Assembly: GCA_017634255.1 (NCBI GenBank)
Contig: JAGBNT010000060.1
Span: 1-7,743, forward strand
Source of the DNA: Lachnospiraceae bacterium
Lineage (GTDB): Bacteria > Bacillota_A > Clostridia > Lachnospirales > Lachnospiraceae
DNA: 7,743 bases
Direction of reading: 5' to 3'
The notes below the pieces were generated by a model. It searched no databases and had not been told where the DNA came from. It saw only the letters and a list, made by a program, of their open reading frames with translations. A program made the position numbers and the translations under genes. Of the stretch, positions 1 to 6,421 are shown in pieces; positions within the stretch are counted from its first letter, which is position 1, and each line of letters opens with the position of its first letter.

Positions 1-2
1 AG

Positions 3-830
3 CCGGACGAGGAAGCGCCGCCTGAGGAGGAGCCTCCCCTGGAGGATATACAGCCCGAGGAGACAGCGGAGGAGGAAAACCTTCCCCTGCCGCCGGAACC
101 GGTCAGACAGAAAAGGGAGAGGAGACGCAGAAAACCGTTATTTAGAAAATTCAGTATTCTGGTAATTCCTGAAAACGCGGTAAATGTGAAAAGTTATAAA
201 ATTTCTATATTACCTTTGACATTGTGCGCTCTATTTCTTTTGGCTGTCATCGCGCTGGCTGTATTCAGTGCAATTTACGGGATAAGGAATGTCAGGGATT
301 TAAGAAAACAGGTCATTGCCCTGAATGCCAATCTGATTAATATTACAAATGCCAATGTGCTTTTGGAGGCGGATAAGGAGGAACTGGAAAATCAGCTCAG
401 GGAGGCTAACGCCAGACTTAGCACGACGACCTATCTGCAGGAACAGACGGCGTCTGCACAGGCTATGGACCATATTCCTTCCGGCTTCCCTCTGGATGGA
501 CAGGCTTCGATGCCCTCCCAGTATTCGGAGGAACACCAGTATATTACATTCCCCACCGGAATGGGTGCAAAGATAGTTGCTACGGGAGCTGGTACGGTTG
601 TAAGTATAATCGATGACAATAATCTGGGGCATGTATTGCAGATAGATCACGGCAACGGGTATATTTCGGTGTATTATTCCCATTCGGACCCGCTGGTTAA
701 GGAGGGTGACAGTGTGATCAGGGGGACGACGCTGTATATCGTCCAGGGAGATACCGAAACCCTTACCTACCAGATCCTATATAACGAAAAATACATAGAT
801 CCCGCAACTATAATGAGGATCGATGGGTAA
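3..830 (+). CDS. Membrane-anchored coiled-coil protein with degenerate M23/LytM domain (5' partial)
   Basis: The frame is open to the left edge: codons from base 3 read through to the TAA at 828-830 (275 residues visible). The GTG at 186 falls inside the protein and is not a convincing start. Visible order, numbered from base 3: a Glu/Pro-rich acidic tail (1-40), a run of Arg/Lys just before the membrane, the pre-membrane stretch FSILVIPENAVNVKSYKIS, one membrane segment (about 68-94), a coiled coil (about 96-141), a Gln/Ser-rich linker, then a LytM/M23-like beta domain (about 178-275) with GAGTVV, IDHGNGYISVYYSH and YIDP motifs. The charged N-terminus is expected in the cytoplasm and the LytM domain outside. 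Active M23 enzymes bind zinc through HxxxD and HxH. Here the first His is kept (H178), the Asp is Thr (T182) and HLH is TLT (253-255), so hydrolysis is unlikely. Such domains often serve as activators or scaffolds (EnvC, SpoIIQ-type proteins). The specific role is unknown. Confidence 0.85.
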   Translation, partial: PDEEAPPEEEPPLEDIQPEETAEEENLPLPPEPVRQKRERRRRKPLFRKFSILVIPENAVNVKSYKISILPLTLCALFLLAVIALAVFSAIYGIRNVRDLRKQVIALNANLINITNANVLLEADKEELENQLREANARLSTTTYLQEQTASAQAMDHIPSGFPLDGQASMPSQYSEEHQYITFPTGMGAKIVATGAGTVVSIIDDNNLGHVLQIDHGNGYISVYYSHSDPLVKEGDSVIRGTTLYIVQGDTETLTYQILYNEKYIDPATIMRIDG

Positions 831-850
831 AAGCCCCAGTGGGGCTTTTA
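828..850 (+). terminator. Perfect intrinsic terminator hairpin after the M23-like gene
   Basis: A perfect 10-bp inverted repeat, TAAAAGCCCC / GGGGCTTTTA, encloses a 3-base loop (AGT). The left arm begins with the stop codon of the upstream gene. The GC-rich core followed by TTTTA fits a short rho-independent terminator, and the A-run on the left arm could make it work on the opposite strand too. The U tract is short, so efficiency is uncertain. Confidence 0.7.
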
Positions 851-887
851 CGGACCCGCTTACGAGCGCCAAGCGCGAGTGGGTCCG
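851..887. repeat. GC-rich inverted repeat (second hairpin)
   Basis: Directly abutting the terminator, CGGACCC (851-857) pairs with GGGTCCG (881-887). The stem can extend by G-U and Watson-Crick pairs (858-861 with 877-880), and the apex carries GCGC-CAA-GCGC (866-876). There is no T-run after it, so it is not a typical terminator. It may be part of a dispersed intergenic repeat or an RNA stability element. The function is unknown. Confidence 0.5.
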
Positions 888-896
888 GCAGTGAGC

Positions 897-1032
897 GGTC
901 AGGATTAAGTATATCTAAATCATGGACGCTCTCGCTTCGAGAAAAAACGCAGCGGATACTAAATCCGCAAAATACGCGGATTAAGTACCGGCGTTTTTTA
1001 CGCCCCTGATTTAGATGTACTGAATCCTGACC
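897..1032. repeat. 136-bp near-palindromic element, possible three-way-junction RNA or MITE-like repeat
   Basis: Two 26-base arms (897-922 and 1007-1032) are reverse complements at 24 positions, with one G-U wobble (912/1017) and one A-G mismatch (907/1022). Inside, GG/CC (924-925/1005-1006) and CG/CG (927-928/1001-1002) continue the stem. A small hairpin TCTCG-CTT-CGAGA (930-942) and a long imperfect stem (942-999) fill the rest, so almost every base is paired in a three-way junction. There is no recognisable transposase or target-site duplication (flanks GAGC and CTAC differ). It could be a structured 5' leader of the M18 gene, a small RNA, a miniature mobile repeat or a double terminator. 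The sequence does not decide between these. Confidence 0.6.
942..999. terminator. Possible bidirectional terminator stem inside the palindrome
   Basis: AAAAAACGC (942-950) pairs perfectly with GCGTTTTTT (991-999). The stem continues with 953-955/988-990, 957-960/984-987 and 962-968/976-982, closing on loop AAAATAC (969-975), about 23 bp in all with two small bulges and one A-A mismatch. The A-run before and six T after the stem are what a two-way rho-independent terminator would show. An alternative fold pairs GCGGAT (952-957) with ATCCGC (963-968), so the middle ATCCGC has two possible partners. That could allow switching, which is inference. Confidence 0.45.
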
Positions 1033-1056
1033 CTACAACCACATACAATAAACCAC

Positions 1057-1065
1057 GAGGAGGAG
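1057..1065 (+). promoter_or_regulatory. Ribosome binding site of the M18 aminopeptidase gene
   Basis: GAGGAGGAG lies 7 bases before the ATG at 1073, a strong Shine-Dalgarno match that fixes the start. No convincing -35/-10 promoter is visible between 1033 and the start, so the promoter is probably within or upstream of the palindromic element. Confidence 0.8.
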
Positions 1066-1072
1066 TTTTATT

Positions 1073-2449
1073 ATGAAGATCAAAAACAGCTGGCTTAGTT
1101 ATAATGACAGCCAGAGAAAAGAATTGGAAAAGCTCGCCAGGGGGTATCGCAGCTTTCTTGATGAGGGCAAGACCGAGCGCGAGTGCGCAAAGCTCTGTAT
1201 AGGGGCTGCTGAGAAAGCAGGTTATGTAAACCTTAATGATATCATAGACAGCGGGCGTAAATTGAAGAAGGGCGATAAGGTATACGCGGTCTGCATGGAA
1301 AAGACCGTGGCACTTTTTAACATAGGCAGTGAACCGATGGAGAGCGGGCTTAATATCCTGGGAGCCCATATCGACAGCCCGAGGATGGATGTAAAGCAAA
1401 ATCCCCTTTACGAGTCGGACGAACTGGTCTATCTCGACACGCATTACTACGGCGGGATAAAGAAATACCAGTGGGTGACCCTTCCCCTGGCTCTGCACGG
1501 AGTCATTGTAAAAACCGACGGAGAGAAGGTAGAGGTAAATATAGGAGAGGACGAGGATGATCCGGTATTTTGCGTCACCGACCTGCTTATACATCTTGCG
1601 TCGGAGCAGATGGAAAAGAAGGGCAATAAGGTTGTTGAGGGAGAGAGCCTGGACATCCTTATCGGCAGCGAGCCCTTAAAGGGAAAGAATAAAGAGGCTG
1701 TAAAGGAGAATATCCTTAAGCTCTTAAAGGAGAAATACGACGTTGAGGAGAGGGATTTCGAGTCGGCGGAGATCGAGGTGGTTCCGGCAGGCAAGGCTCA
1801 TGATCTCGGCTTCGACCGCTCTATGATATTAGGTTACGGGCAGGACGACAGGGTGTGCTCCTTCGCCTCCCTAAAGGCATTTCTGGATGTAAAGACACTA
1901 AGGCGCACCGGAGTATGCCTGCTGGTGGACAAGGAGGAGATAGGCAGTGTCGGCGCGACGGGTATGCGTTCCAAGTTTTTCGAAAATGTCTGTGCCGAGG
2001 TGCTGGATGCTATGGGGGAGTACTCCGAGCTTACACTAAGGCGGATGCTCGCCAATTCCAAGATGCTCTCAAGCGATGTTTCTGCGGCATTTGACCCGCT
2101 CTATGCAAATAAGTTTGACAAGAAGAACGCAGCATTTTTTGGAAAGGGCATAGTGTTTAACAAGTACACCGGAGCCAGGGGCAAGAGCGGTTCCAACGAT
2201 GCCAACGCAGAATATTTTGCATACGTAAGGAGCATCATGGAGAAGAATAAGGTTGCCTACCAGACCGCGGAGCTGGGAAAGGTGGATGCCGGCGGCGGCG
2301 GAACAATAGCCTATATAATGGCTCTTTACGGAATGGATGTGGTGGACTGCGGAATGGCAGTGCTCTCAATGCATGCGCCCTGGGAGGTTACTTCAAAATC
2401 CGATCTTTACGAAGGCTACAAGGCATATAAGGCATTTATAAAGGCATGA
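1073..2449 (+). CDS. M18 family zinc aminopeptidase
   Basis: A 458-residue cytoplasmic metalloaminopeptidase, full length for the bacterial M18 (aminopeptidase I / aspartyl aminopeptidase) family, which removes N-terminal residues, in several members acidic ones, from peptides. All expected metal and catalytic positions are visible: H99 in GAHIDSPR, the bridging Asp in GQDDR (D258), the Glu pair in DKEEIGS (E288/E289), D335 in SSDVSAAFDP and H434 in SMHAPWE. The residues around 365-380 (YTGARGKSGSNDANAE) match the conserved pre-C-terminal region of the family, and a glycine run (GGGG, about 407-410) follows. There is no signal peptide. The start is set by a strong ribosome binding site. Substrate preference cannot be read from the sequence; a housekeeping role in peptide turnover is most likely. 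Its stop codon lies 3 bp before the kinase start, so the two genes are probably co-transcribed, although a functional link is unproven. Confidence 0.95.
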   Translation: MKIKNSWLSYNDSQRKELEKLARGYRSFLDEGKTERECAKLCIGAAEKAGYVNLNDIIDSGRKLKKGDKVYAVCMEKTVALFNIGSEPMESGLNILGAHIDSPRMDVKQNPLYESDELVYLDTHYYGGIKKYQWVTLPLALHGVIVKTDGEKVEVNIGEDEDDPVFCVTDLLIHLASEQMEKKGNKVVEGESLDILIGSEPLKGKNKEAVKENILKLLKEKYDVEERDFESAEIEVVPAGKAHDLGFDRSMILGYGQDDRVCSFASLKAFLDVKTLRRTGVCLLVDKEEIGSVGATGMRSKFFENVCAEVLDAMGEYSELTLRRMLANSKMLSSDVSAAFDPLYANKFDKKNAAFFGKGIVFNKYTGARGKSGSNDANAEYFAYVRSIMEKNKVAYQTAELGKVDAGGGGTIAYIMALYGMDVVDCGMAVLSMHAPWEVTSKSDLYEGYKAYKAFIKA

Positions 2450-2452
2450 TGA

Positions 2453-5400
2453 ATGGAGGACAGGGGATTTAGCAGGGAGGAGCTGCACAATATTTTTAAA
2501 TACTCCCGGGAGGTTTTTACCCGGAGAATGCTCCTTGTATTGATCACCATGGCCGCCGCCATAGGTATAAATGTCTATGGAAGAGCCGTTATTGACGGGC
2601 AGCTGTATTTCCTGTTCAGTCTGGACAGCCTCGGGACAATCTTTGTGGCTGCGACCTGCAGCTATATGCCTGCTCTTCTTACGGTGGTAATATCCCATTT
2701 CATCTTCGGCATCATTACGGAAAATGCCATCTACGGCGCTTTGGGACATCTTATCGGAGCTATTCTCATCTCTTTACTGACACGTAAGAGATGGTTAAAT
2801 CAGACCTCAAAAATACTGCTTATGACGTTTGTTTACAGCATCGTTACAGGGGCGGTGAACTATTGCTTCATAATGGCGACCAACGGGGAAGTAAAGGATA
2901 TGCCCGGCATGCTTTTAAGGTTTGCAGGGTCTTTATTTCCCGCGGCCGCCGTTTTGTTTCTTACAGCACTCTTTTTGAGGAAGGCACCGAGAAAGCTTGT
3001 GATGCTCTACCCCAACGGCTTCTTCTACAGACTTTCCTTTGCAGATGATAAAAAGAAGGCCGGTCTTGACCTCGATGAGATAAGGGAACTTAAAAAGCAC
3101 AGGGAACTCAATATCCCGGGTTTAAGAAAGCGCTCCTTAAGTACAAAGATCACAATTCTTATTGCGATAGTTGCGGCGGTGCTTTGCTGCTGCGCTGTCA
3201 CCATCAGCAATTTCCTCTATTCAGATCTTTCAAATGAATACCTTGACAAGATACTTAAGGGCAATGAAATAGTTCATGACTTATCCGGTGACAATATCAA
3301 GCCCCCCGGCTTTGATCAGGGAAACGCTGATACGGATGATAAAGCCCCCTTTAAAAATATCAGAAGAGCCTTCGATATACAGGGCAATCTTGCCTTTGAT
3401 TTCAGGCTGCTGATCCTCCTTTCCCTGGTAGCGACCTTTGTGTCCCTCATTGCAAATATATATGCACAGTACAAAATAGCCCGGCCCATCAACAGGATAA
3501 GCGAGGCGATGCAGTCCTTTGCCTTCGGCTCCGAGGAGGACAGCGAGACCAACGCTAAAAAGATACATGAGCTCAATATCCATACCGGAGACGAGATAGA
3601 GGAGCTATATAAGGCTCTGGACAAGACCAGCTCGGATATGAATGAGTATATGAGGCGCGTAAATGATGAGAGGCAGCTGGAGGCGGAGCTTAAGGTAGCC
3701 CAGGCTTCGAGCGAGGCAAAGAGCAGCTTTCTTTCGAATATGTCCCATGAGATCCGAACGCCGATTAACGCTGTGCTGGGAATGGATGAGATGATCCTTA
3801 GGGAGACGGAGGATCCCGCCATAATTGAATATGCCTCCAACCTAAGGGATGCAGGGAAGACACTTTTGGGATTAGTCAACGACATTCTGGATTTTTCCAA
3901 GATAGAGGCGGGGAAGCTGGAGATAATACCGGTGGAATACGACTTAAGCTCGGTCATCAATGACCTGGTGAATATGGTATTTGCCAAGGCACAGGACAAG
4001 GGGCTCGAGCTTATCGTGGATGTGGATGAGACGATGCCGCATTATCTGTACGGGGATGAGATAAGGCTTAAGCAGGTCATCTTAAATATACTGACTAACG
4101 CTGTAAAGTATACGGAAAAGGGAAGCATCCACCTTAAGATAGGCTATGAGAAGACGGATGAAGAAAATATCGCCATGAATATCTCGGTACGTGATACAGG
4201 TATAGGGATAAAGGAGGAGGATTTAAAGAAGCTCTATTCGCCCTTTGAACGTATAGAAGAGGAAAGAAACCGTACGATAGAGGGAACAGGGCTGGGAATG
4301 AGCATAGTTAAGCAGCTCCTGTCACTTATGGACAGCTCCCTGCAGGTTGACAGCGTTTACGGCGAGGGTTCTGACTTCTACTTTACGGTTTCGCAGAGGG
4401 TCGTTAACTGGGCTCCGATAGGAGATTACACGGAAAGACTCAGAGAGGCTCATTCCAGTCAGATACAGTACAGGGAGGCGTTTCGCGCGCCTGACGCACG
4501 TATACTCGTCGTCGATGATACTCCTATGAATCTTACAGTAATAAAGGGCTATCTTAAGAAGACCCTTATTCAGATAGACACAGCCGAAAGCGGTCAGGAG
4601 ACCTTAAAAAAGGTAAAGGAGGTCAAGTACGACTGTATTTTCCTGGACCATAGGATGCCTGTCATGGATGGGGTTGAGACCTTCAGGAATATGAAGACAC
4701 TGGAGGGCAACCTGAATCTTGAAACCCCTGTCGTCGCTCTTACGGCCAATGCCATCTCGGGAGCCCGCGAAAGCTACATGGAGGAGGGCTTTACGGATTA
4801 TCTTTCAAAGCCTGTCGATCCCATAAGGCTTGAAAGGCTTTTGATGGACCTGCTCCCTGCTGACAGCTACGAGACCTACCGTGTAGAGGAGAAGAATAAG
4901 CATAGGGATGCAGAAGACGCAGATAATAAAGAGGCGGCAGAGGAGGCTGCAGACGACGGCGGCATACCGAGCGTGGAGGGTACTGACAGGCGCGAAGCCC
5001 TTAAAGCCAGCGGCTCTCCGGAGGTTTTAAGGCAGGTTATGGAGCAGTTTGTGCGAACCATTCCGAAGAAGGAGGCACTTATCCGCTCCCTCTGGAAGGA
5101 TGGGGACATAAGGAACTACACCATTGAGGTACATGCTCTTAAAAGCTCGGCCCGCTTAATCGGGGCGCTGGAGCTTTCAAAGCTCGCCCTGGAGCTCGAG
5201 AATGCCGGCAACGAAAACGATATTGAAAAAATCAATGCAAAGACGGAAGCTTTATTATATGATTATAATACGTTCAGAAAATCCCTCGCCTTTCTTGTTA
5301 AGGACGATGCTATAGAAGGCACAGGCAGGGAATTGATAGACGAAGATAAGCTAAGAGAGGGGCTGGAGGCGCTTAAGGAGGTAGTGGAGGCCTTCGATTT

Positions 5401-5545
5401 TGACAGCGCCGATATGTGTGTGGCTGAGCTGGATAAATATGAGATGCCCCGGGAGTTTAAAGACGATTTTGAGGAATTGAAGTTAAGGCTTACAGAAGTG
5501 GATTCCGACGGAGTGCTGGATATTTTAAAGAAATACGGAGTTTGA
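2453..5545 (+). CDS. Tripartite hybrid sensor histidine kinase (membrane sensor-HAMP-HisKA-HATPase-REC-HPt)
   Basis: A 1030-residue membrane kinase. Residues about 24-176 hold about six hydrophobic segments with the LDSLGTIFVAA pattern, resembling S components of ECF vitamin transporters used as sensors. After a basic linker come two more membrane segments (about 231-255 and 318-338) flanking a 60-residue outer loop, then HAMP (about 339-400, with RPINRISEAM and GDEIEEL). The HisKA phospho-site is H432 in SHEIRTP. The ATPase domain shows N545/N549 (N box), DTGIGI (581-586) and GTGLGM (611-616). The receiver has D688/D689, phospho-acceptor D732, T764 and K786. An acidic linker (about 806-845) precedes the HPt with H894 in VHALKSSA. 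A final helical segment (about 955-1030) has no His. All relay residues are intact. The start is 3 bp after the M18 stop with only a weak AAAGG site, suggesting translational coupling. The later ATG at Met26 would cut into the first membrane segment. The ligand and the ECF-S assignment are inferred. Confidence 0.93.
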   Translation: MEDRGFSREELHNIFKYSREVFTRRMLLVLITMAAAIGINVYGRAVIDGQLYFLFSLDSLGTIFVAATCSYMPALLTVVISHFIFGIITENAIYGALGHLIGAILISLLTRKRWLNQTSKILLMTFVYSIVTGAVNYCFIMATNGEVKDMPGMLLRFAGSLFPAAAVLFLTALFLRKAPRKLVMLYPNGFFYRLSFADDKKKAGLDLDEIRELKKHRELNIPGLRKRSLSTKITILIAIVAAVLCCCAVTISNFLYSDLSNEYLDKILKGNEIVHDLSGDNIKPPGFDQGNADTDDKAPFKNIRRAFDIQGNLAFDFRLLILLSLVATFVSLIANIYAQYKIARPINRISEAMQSFAFGSEEDSETNAKKIHELNIHTGDEIEELYKALDKTSSDMNEYMRRVNDERQLEAELKVAQASSEAKSSFLSNMSHEIRTPINAVLGMDEMILRETEDPAIIEYASNLRDAGKTLLGLVNDILDFSKIEAGKLEIIPVEYDLSSVINDLVNMVFAKAQDKGLELIVDVDETMPHYLYGDEIRLKQVILNILTNAVKYTEKGSIHLKIGYEKTDEENIAMNISVRDTGIGIKEEDLKKLYSPFERIEEERNRTIEGTGLGMSIVKQLLSLMDSSLQVDSVYGEGSDFYFTVSQRVVNWAPIGDYTERLREAHSSQIQYREAFRAPDARILVVDDTPMNLTVIKGYLKKTLIQIDTAESGQETLKKVKEVKYDCIFLDHRMPVMDGVETFRNMKTLEGNLNLETPVVALTANAISGARESYMEEGFTDYLSKPVDPIRLERLLMDLLPADSYETYRVEEKNKHRDAEDADNKEAAEEAADDGGIPSVEGTDRREALKASGSPEVLRQVMEQFVRTIPKKEALIRSLWKDGDIRNYTIEVHALKSSARLIGALELSKLALELENAGNENDIEKINAKTEALLYDYNTFRKSLAFLVKDDAIEGTGRELIDEDKLREGLEALKEVVEAFDFDSADMCVAELDKYEMPREFKDDFEELKLRLTEVDSDGVLDILKKYGV

Positions 5546-5555
5546 TCAGGGTTTT

Positions 5556-6371
5556 ATGGAAGATTGGATAAGCGAAATGAAAGAGGAAGAAGAATTTATC
5601 GAGGGCTTCAGAAAGATACTGTTTATAGGCAGCGTCTCGTCCTTTATAGGAAACGCCATAAGCACCAACCTTAAAGAAGCGGGCTTCGAGGTATCCTTTG
5701 CAAAGGCTGAGGTAAGCTCCATAATGAAGGAGAAGTCCAGCGCGGATATATACCTTATGTATCTGACCGAGGATGTGAAGTCTCTGAGTGAAGCCCTTGT
5801 ATTTCTTAAGGACACCTGCATTGAGGAGGAGAAAAATCTTTTCCTCATAGGCTACGAAGCCGAGATAAAGGAGGCGGAGGAGATCATACCGGAAACTCTT
5901 GTAAAGGGTACCTTCGACCGACCGATAAACGTTAAGGAGATGGTGTCGGGCTTAAAGGACAGGATAGTGAAGCAGGCATTTGAGCCTAAGAGGAAGCATA
6001 TACTGGTGGTGGATGATTCCGGCACGTTTTTGAGGACGATAAAAAGCTGGCTCGATCCTTTTTACAAGGTCTCCATGGTCAATTCCGGGATGAACGCAAT
6101 AACCTTTCTTGCAAAGCATAAGCCGGATCTTATTCTGCTGGATTATGAAATGCCGGTGTGCTCAGGACCCCAGGTTTTGAGCATGATAAGGGATGAGATA
6201 ACAACCAGCGATCTGCCGGTCATGTTCCTGACCTCCAAGGGAGATAAGGAATCGGTAATGAAGGTCCTAAGCCTTAAGCCCGACGGCTATATATTAAAGT
6301 CGAGGACGCAGGCGGAGATACTTGGGGAGATAGAGAAATTTTTTGAAAGCAGAAAAGCCGGGCAGATGTGA
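5556..6371 (+). CDS. Response regulator with degenerate N-terminal and intact C-terminal receiver, no output domain
   Basis: A 271-residue soluble protein with two receiver-like halves. Residues about 19-138 keep the receiver pattern (strand KILFIG, then ADIYLMYLTED where the phospho-acceptor strand should be, then GTFDRPIN in place of the KPI loop), but the acidic pocket, phospho-Asp and Lys are missing, so this half is a pseudo-receiver. Residues about 147-265 are a canonical receiver: D153/D154 in VVDDSG, phospho-acceptor D196 in LLDYEMP, T226 in FLTSK and K248 in YILKS. Nothing follows that could bind DNA or carry an enzymatic domain, so signalling must go through protein contacts or onward phosphotransfer. 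It starts 10 bp after the kinase stop with an AGGG site 4 bases before ATG. It is the obvious acceptor for the HPt His (H894) of the kinase. The first half could instead be a divergent unrelated alpha/beta domain; the receiver reading rests on its strand pattern and position. Confidence 0.88.
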   Translation: MEDWISEMKEEEEFIEGFRKILFIGSVSSFIGNAISTNLKEAGFEVSFAKAEVSSIMKEKSSADIYLMYLTEDVKSLSEALVFLKDTCIEEEKNLFLIGYEAEIKEAEEIIPETLVKGTFDRPINVKEMVSGLKDRIVKQAFEPKRKHILVVDDSGTFLRTIKSWLDPFYKVSMVNSGMNAITFLAKHKPDLILLDYEMPVCSGPQVLSMIRDEITTSDLPVMFLTSKGDKESVMKVLSLKPDGYILKSRTQAEILGEIEKFFESRKAGQM

Positions 6372-6408
6372 TAGTGCCCGTACACTTGGAAACCATGCAA
6401 TTTTTAGC

Positions 6409-6415
6409 AAGGAGG
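6409..6415 (+). promoter_or_regulatory. Ribosome binding site of the lipoprotein gene
   Basis: AAGGAGG, a near-perfect Shine-Dalgarno sequence, ends 6 bases before the ATG at 6422 and fixes this start. The 50-bp gap after the regulator holds no terminator and no clear promoter, so read-through from the kinase-regulator genes is likely. Confidence 0.85.
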
Positions 6416-6421
6416 TTTAAT

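Noticed and set aside
922..984. A 20-codon ORF (ATG to TAA) inside the large palindrome, a possible leader peptide
   Set aside because: No ribosome binding site precedes it and its sequence is dictated by the inverted repeat; a chance ORF is more likely.
897..1032. Insertion sequence or MITE with target-site duplication
   Set aside because: The arms could be terminal inverted repeats, but there is no transposase and the bases flanking both ends do not match, so it is kept only as an unclassified palindromic element.
1033..1072. A promoter just ahead of the M18 gene
   Set aside because: The 40 bases contain no convincing -35/-10 pair; only the ribosome binding site is clear.
998..1594. A 198-codon minus-strand ORF overlapping the M18 gene start
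   Set aside because: It is antisense to a clearly conserved enzyme, covers the palindrome and has no family-like motifs; a shadow ORF.
3316..3999. A 227-codon minus-strand ORF inside the kinase gene
   Set aside because: Ser/Leu/Ile-rich composition typical of the reverse complement of a biased coding region; the + strand encodes HAMP and HisKA motifs here.
6372..6421. A promoter or terminator between the regulator and the lipoprotein genes
   Set aside because: TTGGAA near 6386 resembles a -35 box but no -10 box lies at proper spacing, and no stable stem with a T-run is present.
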